DNA of 6,638 bases from an uncultured Planctomycetaceae bacterium (GCA_903927685.1 CAIYOB010000463.1:1-6638), one strand, 5' to 3'. Positions 1 to 6,231 are shown, counted from the stretch's first letter. The notes: generated by a model from the letters alone, not told the origin. Numbers and translations are program-made.

Positions 1-348
1 CCCGAGCCCGAGGAACGCGAGCACTGGCTGCGCGAAGCCGCGCACGAGGGGTACGTCCCCGCGATGTACGCGTTCGGCCTGATCTGTGAGCGCCCCGGGT
101 GCCGCCGCAGTTGGCTGCGGGCGGCGGCGGAACAGGGGCACGTCGAGGCGATGTACGCGCTGACCGCGGAACTAGAGGACTTTGACGAGCGCAAACGCTG
201 GCTGCAGACGGCGGCCGAAGAAGGGCACGTGGCCGCGATGTACTACTGGGGCCTGGTTTGCGACGATCCCCGCGAGAGCGAGCGGTGGCTGAGCGAAGCG
301 GCTCGCAACGGCTGCCAGGCCGCGATGGCCGAATTGTGCGACGATTGA
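1..348 (+). CDS. Sel1-like repeat protein, 3' end only
   Basis: The frame is open from the first base and stops at TGA 346-348, so 115 residues of a longer protein are visible and the start lies upstream of the window. It consists of tandem Sel1-like (TPR-related, helix-turn-helix) repeats. Each begins with Trp-Leu (codons at 25, 112, 199 and 286), followed by an AA-x-x-G core and an AMY or AMA motif. The Trp codons are spaced exactly 87 nt apart, giving 29-residue repeats, shorter than the usual 36 or so for this family. The fourth copy is cut short by the stop. Sel1 repeats act as protein-interaction scaffolds; no enzymatic residues are visible, and the partner is unknown. The gene converges on the FG-GAP gene with 22 bp between stop codons, so the two are transcribed towards each other. 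Confidence 0.85.
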   Translation, partial: PEPEEREHWLREAAHEGYVPAMYAFGLICERPGCRRSWLRAAAEQGHVEAMYALTAELEDFDERKRWLQTAAEEGHVAAMYYWGLVCDDPRESERWLSEAARNGCQAAMAELCDD

Positions 349-370
349 GGACGCCGGGCGCTGGCACCAT

Positions 371-2077
371 TCACGTGCCTTCCCGGCCGGTGCCTTCGAG
401 CAGCGTGATCAAGCGATCGCCGGCCACATTCTCGAAGACGTCGACCGCGCCGCCGATCCACCGGACCTCGATGCGGTCCACGCGGTCGCGGTCCTGCAGG
501 CCGAAGTGCAGCCGCAGGCCGAAATGGCTCTGGTAGCCGCGGCCGCTGTGAACCTCGTCCAGTTGGACGGCGTCACCGGCCGTGACGCGGATGTGGGCGC
601 CCACGCCGTCGCGGTTGGTGCGGGTGCCGCGCAACTGGATTTCGAGCCAGTGGTGGGCGGTCTCCGAAGCGTTGCGAATGATCGTCGGCTCGCGTCGCGA
701 GTTCAACACGACGACATCCACGTCGCCGTCGTTGTCCAAGTCGTCCAACCCTACGCCTCGGCTGGACCGTTGCGGCAGCAAGCCATCGCCACAGCCAGCG
801 GAGACGTCGACAAACCTCTTGCCAGCGGCGTTCATCAGCAGCGTGTTCCGGACTTCGTAGGCCGTTGAGGCGGAGTACAGCTCGATGTTGTCCTGCAAGT
901 GCCCGTTGGCCAGGAACAAATCCCGGTCGCCGTCGTTGTCAAAGTCGGCGAACCCGACGCCCCAATTCACGTGCGGATAGGTCCGCACCCCAGCGTCGGT
1001 GGCGCGCGTGACGTCCTCGAAGAATCCGAGGCCGGAATTGCGGTACAGGACGGGGAGTTCCGCCGAGTAGGAGGTCTGAAAGAGGTCGAGCCAGCCATCG
1101 TTGTCAAAGTCGCCGCAATCGACCCCCATGCTTCCCAGCGGCATCCCGTCAGCGTTGTAGGCGAAGCCTGCGTCCAGCCCGGCCTCGCGGAACTTGCCGC
1201 GTCCGTCGTTTTCGAAGAGATAATTCGCCATCACGTCATTCAGCACGGCGATGTCCGTGTCGCCATCATTGTCGTAATCCAGGCAGACCAGCCCCATGCC
1301 GGTTCCGGCGTGCTCGCCGACGCCCGATTCGCGGCTGACATCCGCAAAGCTACCGTCCCCGTTGTTGCGGTACAGGACATCCGGTTCCGGCTCGTATTCC
1401 TTGGGGCTGCGGTACTGGGGAAAGCCGCCCACGACCAGCGGCTTGCGCCGGGCTTCGTCCTCGTAGCTGAAACGCACGTAATTGGCACAGTACAGGTCCA
1501 GGTCGCCGTCGCCTTCGATGTCCAGAAAGCAGGCTCCGGCTCCGACTTTCTGTCCGCACGCCACTCCGGCCGGCGCCGTCACGTCCCGGAAGGTCCCGTC
1601 GCCGTTGTTGCGGTACAGGACGTTCGGCCCAGAATTATTGAGGTACAGATCCAAGTTGCCGTCGTTGTCGTAGTCGGCGACGGCCACTCCCAACCCAAAC
1701 CCCGCGTCGCCCACGCCGGCGGCCTCGGTCACGTCACTGAAATGCCAGTCGCCGTCGTTGCGGTAGAGTGCATTGCGGGGCGGTGGAGCGACGCGACAGC
1801 CCGGCGTCGGCGCGCCGTTGAGGAAGTAGATGTCCAGGTCGCCGTCGTTGTCATAGTCAAAGGTAGCGACACCCGCCGTGACCGTCTCGACAATGTACCG
1901 TCGTCCGCTGCTGCCGTCCGTATGGCGAAACGTAATCCCCGTCGAGTTCGTCGCATCGTGCAGCTGAATCGGGCAAGCCGCCTCGTCCGCGGCGTTCGCC
2001 GCCCAGCCGGCCGGCAGGACCAGGCAGCAGGCCAACAGAAAGACCCGACGCGGATTAATTGGTTCGGAGCTGCTCAT
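371..2077 (-). CDS. Secreted CRTAC1-like protein: seven FG-GAP/VCBS repeats plus ASPIC/UnbV domain
   Basis: The protein has 568 residues. Residues 1-29 look like a Sec signal peptide (RR, then a hydrophobic run, then an ANA-AD cleavage site), so it is probably exported. Seven calcium-binding DxDxDGxxD motifs start near residues 74, 135, 186, 267, 323, 378 and 446; the third is degenerate (DIEGDGDLD). They alternate with LYRNxGDGxFxDVT-type segments, the pattern of FG-GAP/VCBS blades, so a seven-bladed beta-propeller is likely. Residues about 488-558 match the ASPIC/UnbV domain (NRDGVGAHI, SGRGYQSHFG, LHFGL, then the IEVRW strand). Eight cysteines follow the signal peptide. The ATG at 2077 was chosen over upstream in-frame GTG 2143 because it directly precedes the signal peptide. 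The start overlaps the end of the TPR gene by 23 nt, which suggests translational coupling; the ribosome binding site itself is weak. Family members are extracellular or cell-surface proteins. The ligand here cannot be told. Confidence 0.9.
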   Translation of the reverse strand: MSSSEPINPRRVFLLACCLVLPAGWAANAADEAACPIQLHDATNSTGITFRHTDGSSGRRYIVETVTAGVATFDYDNDGDLDIYFLNGAPTPGCRVAPPPRNALYRNDGDWHFSDVTEAAGVGDAGFGLGVAVADYDNDGNLDLYLNNSGPNVLYRNNGDGTFRDVTAPAGVACGQKVGAGACFLDIEGDGDLDLYCANYVRFSYEDEARRKPLVVGGFPQYRSPKEYEPEPDVLYRNNGDGSFADVSRESGVGEHAGTGMGLVCLDYDNDGDTDIAVLNDVMANYLFENDGRGKFREAGLDAGFAYNADGMPLGSMGVDCGDFDNDGWLDLFQTSYSAELPVLYRNSGLGFFEDVTRATDAGVRTYPHVNWGVGFADFDNDGDRDLFLANGHLQDNIELYSASTAYEVRNTLLMNAAGKRFVDVSAGCGDGLLPQRSSRGVGLDDLDNDGDVDVVVLNSRREPTIIRNASETAHHWLEIQLRGTRTNRDGVGAHIRVTAGDAVQLDEVHSGRGYQSHFGLRLHFGLQDRDRVDRIEVRWIGGAVDVFENVAGDRLITLLEGTGREGT

Positions 2078-3512
2078 ACATCCGCCGCAAAGCTGCGTTT
2101 TCCGGGTCCAGGGACATCGCTTGTTCCAAAGCCGCCAGCGCACCGCTTCGGTCCCCGCCCTGGTCGCGGATCGCCGCCAGTAACAGCAAGCCCGGCGAGG
2201 ACGGGGCCAAACTCGCGGCCTGGTCCGCGTGCTTCGCGGCCGCCTCGGTCGCCCCCGTCTTCAGGTACATTTCCGCCAACAGGAGATGGGCGTCGGGTGA
2301 CTGAGGCTGTCTTTCGACCAACGTCTTCAGCTCGGCCTCCGCCTGGGCCCAGGCCTGCAGTTCGATCCGCAGGCGGCCGGATCGCAAGGCGTGTTCGACT
2401 TGTTCAGGTTCGAGGCGAATCAGTTCGGCCAGGTATTGCAGTTCGGCGGCGGGACGAGTCTGATTCTGGTACAGCGACACCAGGGCTTTGCGCGTGGCGA
2501 CGTCCGTGGGATCGATGGCAGCGGCCCGCACCCAGTGGGCCTCCGCCAGTCGCAAGTCGCCGAATTGCAGGTGCAGCGAACCGGCCAAGACATGCCGTTT
2601 GACCACCCGTTGCTTCTGGGTTGCCAGATCATCGTAGCTCTTGTTGCGGTTGCCGTCGGCGGCCAACTCGGCTGCCTTCAGCTTGGCGAACTGGTCGCGG
2701 TACCGGGCCGCCTCGTCGTGTTTGCCCAGCCGGGCACACGCCCGAGCCAGCGGAAAGTAGGGGAGCGCCGACTCGGGATTGAGTCGCACGGCCTCGAGGT
2801 GGGCCTGCCGCGCCGCCGCAAAGTCGCCAAGCTCCAGGTGAACCTGCCCAAGCCAGAAGTGGTAATCGGCGACGGTGGCAAAACGCTGCACGCCCTCCTG
2901 GGCTACAGGCAACGCCTCTTCCGCCTTGCCGGCGCGCAGCAGGACCTCCGTCAGTTCGCGGTAAGCCTCGTTCAGGGAGGGGTTCAAGGCGATGGCCCGC
3001 CGGTACGACGCGATGGCTTGTTCGTTGTCGCCCTGCTCCTCCAGAAGCACGCCGATCCCGAGATGAGCATCGGCAAAGTTGCCGTCCCTGGCCAACGCGT
3101 CCTGCCAGCATCTCAGGGCCTCTCGCTCTTGGCCCAGTTGCAGGTGGGCATACGCCGCCTGGGCGTGCGACTCCGGCCGCTCAGGCAGGGAAGCGACGAG
3201 CAGCCTGGCGATGGCCAGGACCTCGGAATTCAGTTGTTCGACCGTCCCGGGTAGGGCCCCAGGCAGACGCAACACGGCGGCGGCATCCACGGGAGGCTCT
3301 CCTGCGTCCCAGGCGGCCGATCCACCCGCGGCCGGTGCGTCCTGGCTCGGCCGCCGCACGTGAATCGACCGAGCCATGCACAGGACGGCCGCCAAGCCAA
3401 CGCCGACAATCACGACGGTGATCCGACGACGGAGCAGACGGGAGGACGCCACGGGTGAATGGTGTGGTGCCGACGGTTCGTCAACGGTCTCCTTGGGGCT
3501 CCGTTTTCGCAT
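2055..3512 (-). CDS. Membrane-anchored tetratricopeptide repeat (TPR) protein
   Basis: The protein has 485 residues. A short basic cytoplasmic tail (R25, R28-R30) precedes one transmembrane helix at about residues 31-47 ([17 protein letters not shown]), so the rest should face the periplasm. After a Pro/Ala-rich linker (about 50-90), TPR units run from about 113 to 480. Clear ones lie at about 113-146, 147-180, 216-248, 305-338, 405-437 and 439-472, with typical A-x-LG-x8-A-x3-[FYW] and A-L-x-P patterns. TPRs are protein-binding scaffolds; no catalytic domain is seen. The frame stays open upstream to a TTG at 3593, but that codon lies at the predicted transcription start of the promoter at 3599-3627, so ATG 3512 is preferred. 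A GGAG sits 14 nt before it, which is a poor spacing. This is the first gene of an operon with the FG-GAP gene, and the two products may act together at the membrane. Confidence 0.88.
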   Translation of the reverse strand: MRKRSPKETVDEPSAPHHSPVASSRLLRRRITVVIVGVGLAAVLCMARSIHVRRPSQDAPAAGGSAAWDAGEPPVDAAAVLRLPGALPGTVEQLNSEVLAIARLLVASLPERPESHAQAAYAHLQLGQEREALRCWQDALARDGNFADAHLGIGVLLEEQGDNEQAIASYRRAIALNPSLNEAYRELTEVLLRAGKAEEALPVAQEGVQRFATVADYHFWLGQVHLELGDFAAARQAHLEAVRLNPESALPYFPLARACARLGKHDEAARYRDQFAKLKAAELAADGNRNKSYDDLATQKQRVVKRHVLAGSLHLQFGDLRLAEAHWVRAAAIDPTDVATRKALVSLYQNQTRPAAELQYLAELIRLEPEQVEHALRSGRLRIELQAWAQAEAELKTLVERQPQSPDAHLLLAEMYLKTGATEAAAKHADQAASLAPSSPGLLLLAAIRDQGGDRSGALAALEQAMSLDPENAALRRMYEQLRTN

Positions 3513-3598
3513 CCGGGGTAAGCACACTCCGAGGAAAGGCAGGGGAAACGCGTGACGAACGAGGATCTTCCCAAAGGGTAAGGAAGGCCCCAACGCGA

Positions 3599-3627
3599 AT
3601 TAGATTCCCTGGCGGTTCCCGTGTCAA
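3599..3627 (-). promoter_or_regulatory. Predicted sigma-70-type promoter of the TPR/FG-GAP operon
   Basis: Read on the minus strand, TTGACA (3627-3622, 6/6 to consensus) is followed by a 17-nt spacer and TCTAAT (3604-3599, 5/6). Transcription would start near 3592, giving a leader of about 80 nt before ATG 3512. The match is by eye to the general bacterial housekeeping consensus; planctomycete promoters are less well characterised. Confidence 0.65.
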
Positions 3628-3694
3628 TCGATTGTCCAGCCCGGATGCCAGCGGGCGGGTCTGCGCCGAATTCTGGCGCGAGGCAGTACGGGGC

Positions 3695-3723
3695 TTGACA
3701 GAGCGGACCTCTTGGACTCAATT
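3695..3723 (+). promoter_or_regulatory. Candidate promoter for the DUF1559/lipoprotein unit
   Basis: A perfect TTGACA at 3695-3700 is followed after 17 nt by TCAATT (3718-3723, only 3/6 to TATAAT). If used, transcription would start near 3730 and leave a leader of about 180 nt carrying the dyads at 3788-3801 and 3865-3889. The weak -10 keeps confidence low. Confidence 0.35.
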
Positions 3724-3725
3724 AA

Positions 3726-3766
3726 GGGGGAGTTTGTCCGAAAACCGCGCAGCCAAAAATTCCCCC
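3726..3766 (+). promoter_or_regulatory. Stem-loop at the predicted transcript 5' end
   Basis: GGGGGAGTTT (3726-3735) can pair with AAATTCCCCC (3757-3766) over 10 bp in RNA, including one G-U pair, with a 21-nt loop. It sits just after the candidate plus-strand -10, so it could cap the 5' end of the DUF1559 message. It could equally be a remnant of an older repeat. Confidence 0.4.
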
Positions 3767-3787
3767 CTGACCCCCGCAGGAGCAACG

Positions 3788-3801
3788 GTGGCCGCGGCCA
3801 C
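3788..3801. promoter_or_regulatory. Perfect 14-bp palindrome, operator-like
   Basis: GTGGCCGCGGCCAC equals its own reverse complement over all 14 bases. Having no loop, it looks more like a protein-binding site in DNA than an RNA hairpin. Such GC palindromes also arise by chance in GC-rich DNA, so the role is uncertain. Confidence 0.3.
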
Positions 3802-3864
3802 TTCTTGCTCTGCCCCAACGCGGGCGGCTGTACTTGCATGTAGGTTTTGTGTCCTTTTACCACC

Positions 3865-3895
3865 TGTCACGACTCAGTCCGTCGTGACAATTTTT
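3865..3895 (+). promoter_or_regulatory. Perfect 9-bp dyad plus T-run abutting the DUF1559 ribosome binding site
   Basis: TGTCACGAC (3865-3873) and GTCGTGACA (3881-3889) are perfect inverted copies around a 7-nt loop, followed by A and then TTTTT (3891-3895). The Shine-Dalgarno CGGAG begins at the very next base (3896). The layout resembles an intrinsic terminator or attenuator placed directly before a gene start. As DNA, the dyad would also suit a dimeric regulator. Which of these applies cannot be told from sequence. Confidence 0.55.
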
Positions 3896-3900
3896 CGGAG
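3896..3900 (+). promoter_or_regulatory. Ribosome binding site of the DUF1559 gene
   Basis: CGGAG ends 10 nt before ATG 3911. It supports this start over codons upstream in the same open frame, and the encoded N-terminus then begins correctly for a prepilin signal. Confidence 0.6.
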
Positions 3901-3910
3901 TTTCCAATTC

Positions 3911-4981
3911 ATGTTCCGTCGAACAGCGTTTACATTAGTCGAGTTACTGGTTGTCATAGCCATTATTGGCATCTTAGTAGCCTTGTTGTTGCCTGCCATC
4001 CAGGCTGCGCGTGAGGCGGCCCGCAGGACGCAATGCACCAACAACCTGAAGCAGATGGCGGTCGCTTCGCAGAACTTCCATGACACCTACAAACGGTTCC
4101 CGGTGGCTTCGTACGAGATGAATTTCCGCCTGCAGAACTCAGCGAATCCGGCGGATTTCACGGGAAACCGGCACCGTTGGAGCTACATCTGTGCGCTGCT
4201 GCCGTTCATCGAACAGCAGCCGCTGTACGACGACTTCCTTGCCAACCACCTGGCTATCACGAATCCTTGGACCAACAACGAACTGACGCGAGCCAAGATT
4301 CCCGCGATCCTGTGCCCCTCCGACGGCCGGGCCACCAACACGCCCGCGACGGACATGCAGCCGACCAGCTACCACTGCAACCGGGGTGACTTTCGCCTGA
4401 ATTATGATTGGCACGAATGCCGCGGCGTGTTTGGACGAGGTGACAAGACCTTCCACACGATGGCCTCGATCATGGACGGCACCAGCAACACGATGCTGAT
4501 TTCGGAACTCAAAGTCGGAGTCTCCGGAAGTGCTCTCGTCGGACAGGCATTTGCCACCGGCTGGGCTGCTGACAACGGTGGTTCGCCGGCCCCTTGCTTG
4601 GCGCGGGAACAGGGCGATGGCACGCTGTCGGCTCCGATTCAAGGCGGGAACTGGTTTTCGGGTTGGCGCTGGGCCGACTCGCACTCGATCTACACACAGT
4701 GGCATCCCGTCCTGCCGCCGAACCGGCCCAGTTGCGGCAACACGGGGGAAGATTTTGCCCTCATGACGGCGAGCAGTTATCATCCGGGCGGGGTGCTCGT
4801 CGCGTTTTGCGACGGCTCCGTGAAATTCGTTCCCAATTCCATCGACGCCGGGGACATGACGGCGATGGAAAAGACCTACAACGCGGCTCGCCCCCAGGAC
4901 TACGGCGGGCCGTCCTTGCGCGGCGTTTGGGGGGCCTTGGGCAGTTCCAGCGGCACTGAGTCGGTCAAAGTTCCCGATTAG
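3911..4981 (+). CDS. DUF1559 protein with prepilin-type N-terminal signal and H-X9-DG motif
   Basis: The protein has 356 residues. The N-terminus [15 protein letters not shown] is a type III (prepilin) signal: a basic tip, a predicted cut after A6 (Ala instead of the usual Gly at -1), F7 as mature +1, and E11 as the conserved Glu +5. A hydrophobic helix (about 7-29) follows, then the [17 protein letters not shown] segment typical of planctomycete DUF1559 proteins. LCPSDG (134-139) and MDGTSNT (188-194) are further family landmarks. Near the C-terminus H291 and D301-G302 form the H-X9-DG motif of prepilin-processing-associated proteins. It should be an inner-membrane or exported pseudopilin-like protein; its exact role is unknown, and planctomycetes usually have many paralogues. 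ATG 3911 was chosen for the motif and for CGGAG upstream. The lipoprotein gene follows 113 bp downstream, a common arrangement for this family. Confidence 0.95.
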   Translation: MFRRTAFTLVELLVVIAIIGILVALLLPAIQAAREAARRTQCTNNLKQMAVASQNFHDTYKRFPVASYEMNFRLQNSANPADFTGNRHRWSYICALLPFIEQQPLYDDFLANHLAITNPWTNNELTRAKIPAILCPSDGRATNTPATDMQPTSYHCNRGDFRLNYDWHECRGVFGRGDKTFHTMASIMDGTSNTMLISELKVGVSGSALVGQAFATGWAADNGGSPAPCLAREQGDGTLSAPIQGGNWFSGWRWADSHSIYTQWHPVLPPNRPSCGNTGEDFALMTASSYHPGGVLVAFCDGSVKFVPNSIDAGDMTAMEKTYNAARPQDYGGPSLRGVWGALGSSSGTESVKVPD

Positions 4982-5001
4982 GGCGGGCTGGTTCGCCCCG
5001 G

Positions 5002-5081
5002 AACGTATCGCACGTCAACAGTTCTCGATGCCCGCCGAGCTGGATCGTCTCCCGCGCGGTGACGGGGCTAACGTATCACAC
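5002..5081 (+). repeat. Pair of 12-bp direct repeats between the DUF1559 and lipoprotein genes
   Basis: AACGTATCGCAC (5002-5013) recurs as AACGTATCACAC (5070-5081), 11 of 12 identical and 68 bp apart. The second copy ends just before the lipoprotein ribosome binding site. It could be a paired binding site; chance is also possible. Confidence 0.3.
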
Positions 5082-5083
5082 TT

Positions 5084-5090
5084 GTGGAGG
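5084..5090 (+). promoter_or_regulatory. Ribosome binding site of the lipoprotein gene
   Basis: GTGGAGG is followed by two adjacent in-frame ATG codons, 5092 and 5095. The first is only 1 nt from the motif and the second 4 nt, so 5095 is the better start. The difference is one residue. Confidence 0.65.
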
Positions 5091-5094
5091 AATG

Positions 5095-5595
5095 ATGAAC
5101 CGATTGAACGGTTACTGTTTGTCGCTTGTCGCGATGTCCTTTGTCAGCTGGATTGCGGGCTGCTCAGGTGAATCCCACCTGGCCACGGAGCCCGTCCAGG
5201 GTCTGGTGACGCTGGATGGCCAGCCGGTGCCTGAGGCAACGGTCATGTTTGTTCCCGTGACCGAGGGGCAGGGATTGCCGGCCACAGGCCAGACGGATGC
5301 GCAGGGCGTCTACCGGCTCACGGCCGCGAACGCTCAAGACGCAACCGCCAAAGCCGGGGCGGGCACGCGACCGGGCGAGTACTTCGTCGGAGTGATTAAG
5401 TCGGTTTCGGAAACGCCGATGAGCGAAGAGGAGGCCTTCGAGAAGGGAGTCAAGTACGTGGCGCCTCCGCCCGGGCAGACTCCCAAGGTCAATCACGTGG
5501 TTCCTCAGAAATTCAACGATCCCAAGAATTCGGGCATCAAGGTCACGGTGAAAGAAGGAGAGAACGACATCCCCATCTCGCTTGCGTCGAGTTGA
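5095..5595 (+). CDS. Small lipoprotein with carboxypeptidase-regulatory-like (transthyretin-like) domain
   Basis: The protein has 166 residues. A type II signal peptide ends in the lipobox IAGC with C23 as the acylated residue, so the protein should be membrane-anchored. Residues 34-52 (VQGLVTLDGQPVPEATVMF), TDAQGVYRL (67-75) and PGEYFVGV (93-100) match the beta-sandwich pattern of carboxypeptidase-regulatory-like domains widespread in planctomycetes. The last part (about 135-163: VPQKF, then GIKVTVKEGEN) is the usual C-terminal strand region of these proteins. It has no catalytic residues, and the domain probably binds other proteins or surface polymers. An upstream in-frame GTG at 5059 is rejected because GGAGG lies just before the ATG pair. 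It follows the DUF1559 gene on the same strand with no strong terminator between, so co-transcription is likely. Confidence 0.88.
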   Translation: MNRLNGYCLSLVAMSFVSWIAGCSGESHLATEPVQGLVTLDGQPVPEATVMFVPVTEGQGLPATGQTDAQGVYRLTAANAQDATAKAGAGTRPGEYFVGVIKSVSETPMSEEEAFEKGVKYVAPPPGQTPKVNHVVPQKFNDPKNSGIKVTVKEGENDIPISLASS

Positions 5596-5718
5596 CTTTG
5601 CGAAACCCGAAGTTTCCGTCGGCTGTCTCCCGGGGCAGGCATCCGGCGCAAGTTCTGGATGTTGATCGTCAGGGCGTGAAATGCCGGGGCAGCCAGGTTT
5701 AGGGGGCAGGCGATTCAG

Positions 5719-5782
5719 ACTTCAATCTTCGCCGGGTGAGGCAGTTACCACAGCGACGCGTTCTCTCGGCGAAGATCGAAGT
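5719..5782. repeat. Long inverted repeat, 16-nt arms
   Basis: ACTTCAATCTTCGCCG (5719-5734) and CGGCGAAGATCGAAGT (5767-5782) are inverted copies with 15 of 16 positions pairing and a 32-nt loop. The single mismatch is A5724 against C5777. The length is well above chance for a region this size. No flanking target-site duplication was seen. Confidence 0.7.
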
Positions 5783-5963
5783 TGGACGTACCTGTTCCCA
5801 GGCTTTTCCGCTGGAAGACTGTGGAGCGAAGCTGAATCGACGCATCGGGATGGACGACGTCATCCCGCGCCACACCGGCGGGGCGGTGTTTTCGTTACTT
5901 CGGGCTTTGTCCGTCGAGGCTCCGGTTCTCCGGTCGCTCTTGATCGGGGCGGCGCGTACGGGA

Positions 5964-6014
5964 GCCCGCGGCGCCAGCGAGAGGGCCCGTCTTCCACTCG
6001 CTTGCGTTTCGGGC
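5964..6014. repeat. Putative planctomycete dispersed intergenic repeat (hairpin)
   Basis: Arm 1 (5964-5981) and the reverse complement of arm 2 (5997-6014) share the pattern GCCCGnnnCGCnAGCGAG, 14 of 18 identical, around a 15-nt loop. Two of the mismatches become G-U pairs in plus-strand RNA. The minus strand of arm 2 reads GCCCGAAACGCAAGCGAG. From memory this closely resembles a sequence scattered through planctomycete intergenic regions, which yields spurious peptides containing ASEW. That resemblance is recalled, not searched. Confidence 0.55.
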
Positions 6015-6020
6015 CACGGT

Positions 6021-6049
6021 GGGTGCTGCGCAAGTTCGGCGCAACACCC
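6021..6049. repeat. Compact hairpin with 11-bp arms
   Basis: GGGTGCTGCGC (6021-6031) and GCGCAACACCC (6039-6049) pair at 10 of 11 positions with a 7-nt loop. It lies 6 bp after the preceding hairpin, so the two may be parts of one element. There is no T-run after it, which argues against a terminator. Confidence 0.55.
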
Positions 6050-6073
6050 CGATCGGTGCCGTGCCGCTATATT

Positions 6074-6102
6074 TTGACATCCCCGGTTTCCTGGCGTAGG
6101 CT
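6074..6102 (+). promoter_or_regulatory. Candidate promoter upstream of the coiled-coil gene
   Basis: A perfect TTGACA at 6074-6079 is followed after 17 nt by TAGGCT (6097-6102), which keeps the most conserved -10 positions (T1, A2, T6) but only 3/6 overall. Transcription would start near 6109, about 228 nt before the ATG at 6337. Confidence 0.35.
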
Positions 6103-6123
6103 ACTTTACTTCAGGAATACCCG

Positions 6124-6231
6124 ATGTCCGTCGAGCCGGATCAATCCCGGGCAGTCTACGGCCGAGGGATTTTCTGCTTACGGACTATTCGCGCCAGATC
6201 ACGCCTCTATTACAGTATGAAGAGGCGTTAA
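6124..6231 (+). CDS. Doubtful 35-codon ORF in the leader of the coiled-coil gene
   Basis: ATG 6124 follows AGGA (6113-6116) by 7 nt and the frame ends at TAA 6229-6231. The peptide starts MSVEPDQSRAVYGRG and ends LYYSMKRR, with a very basic C-terminal half. It begins just after the predicted transcription start, as a leader peptide would. Against it, it uses several codons uncommon in the neighbouring genes (TTA, AGA, TCA, AGT, AGG), resembles nothing I know, and its 3' end coincides with the hairpin at 6201-6228. Confidence 0.15.
   Translation: MSVEPDQSRAVYGRGIFCLRTIRARSRLYYSMKRR

Larger units (their letters stand above)
3513..3910. other. Divergent intergenic control region
   Basis: These 398 bp separate the minus-strand TPR gene from the plus-strand DUF1559 gene. 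They hold a strong minus-strand promoter, a weaker plus-strand promoter and three dyad-symmetric elements, described separately. The DUF1559 reading frame is open through part of this region (from 3455), but that stretch has no family similarity I recognise and lies before the prepilin signal, so it is treated as non-coding. Confidence 0.75.

Noticed and set aside
363..394. GGCACC/GGTGCC inverted pair near the convergent gene ends, as a bidirectional terminator
   Set aside because: The stem is only 6 bp with a 20-nt loop and no T-run, and most of it lies inside the FG-GAP coding sequence.
899..2602. A 567-codon open frame on the plus strand, antisense to the FG-GAP gene and part of the TPR gene
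   Set aside because: Its Val/Ala-rich repeats are the antisense reading of the DNDG codons in a GC-rich gene. It has no signal or known domain and crosses the junction of two well-supported genes.
4139..4783. A 214-codon minus-strand open frame inside the DUF1559 gene
   Set aside because: It is the shadow of a gene with unmistakable family motifs.
4981..4998. GGGCG/CGCCC hairpin at the DUF1559 stop codon, as a terminator
   Set aside because: The stem is 5 bp and is not followed by T residues; it is more likely chance in GC-rich sequence.
5602..5616. GAAAC/GTTTC hairpin just after the lipoprotein gene
   Set aside because: The stem is only 5 bp, AT-rich in the middle, with no T-run; too weak to call a terminator.
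5646..6037. GCGCAAGTTC occurring twice (5646-5655 and 6028-6037)
   Set aside because: A shared 10-mer without similar flanks is expected by chance at this composition.
5895..6080. A 61-codon minus-strand open frame containing RNASEW and PLAGAAGS
   Set aside because: It is best explained as translation of the dispersed repeat at 5964-6014 rather than a protein.
5681..6220. A 179-codon plus-strand open frame (and a 113-codon one at 5736-6077) in the intergenic region
   Set aside because: The translation is Arg/Ser/Gly-rich without any recognised domain and runs through three inverted repeats, and no proper ribosome binding site is seen. GC-rich DNA often stays open by chance.
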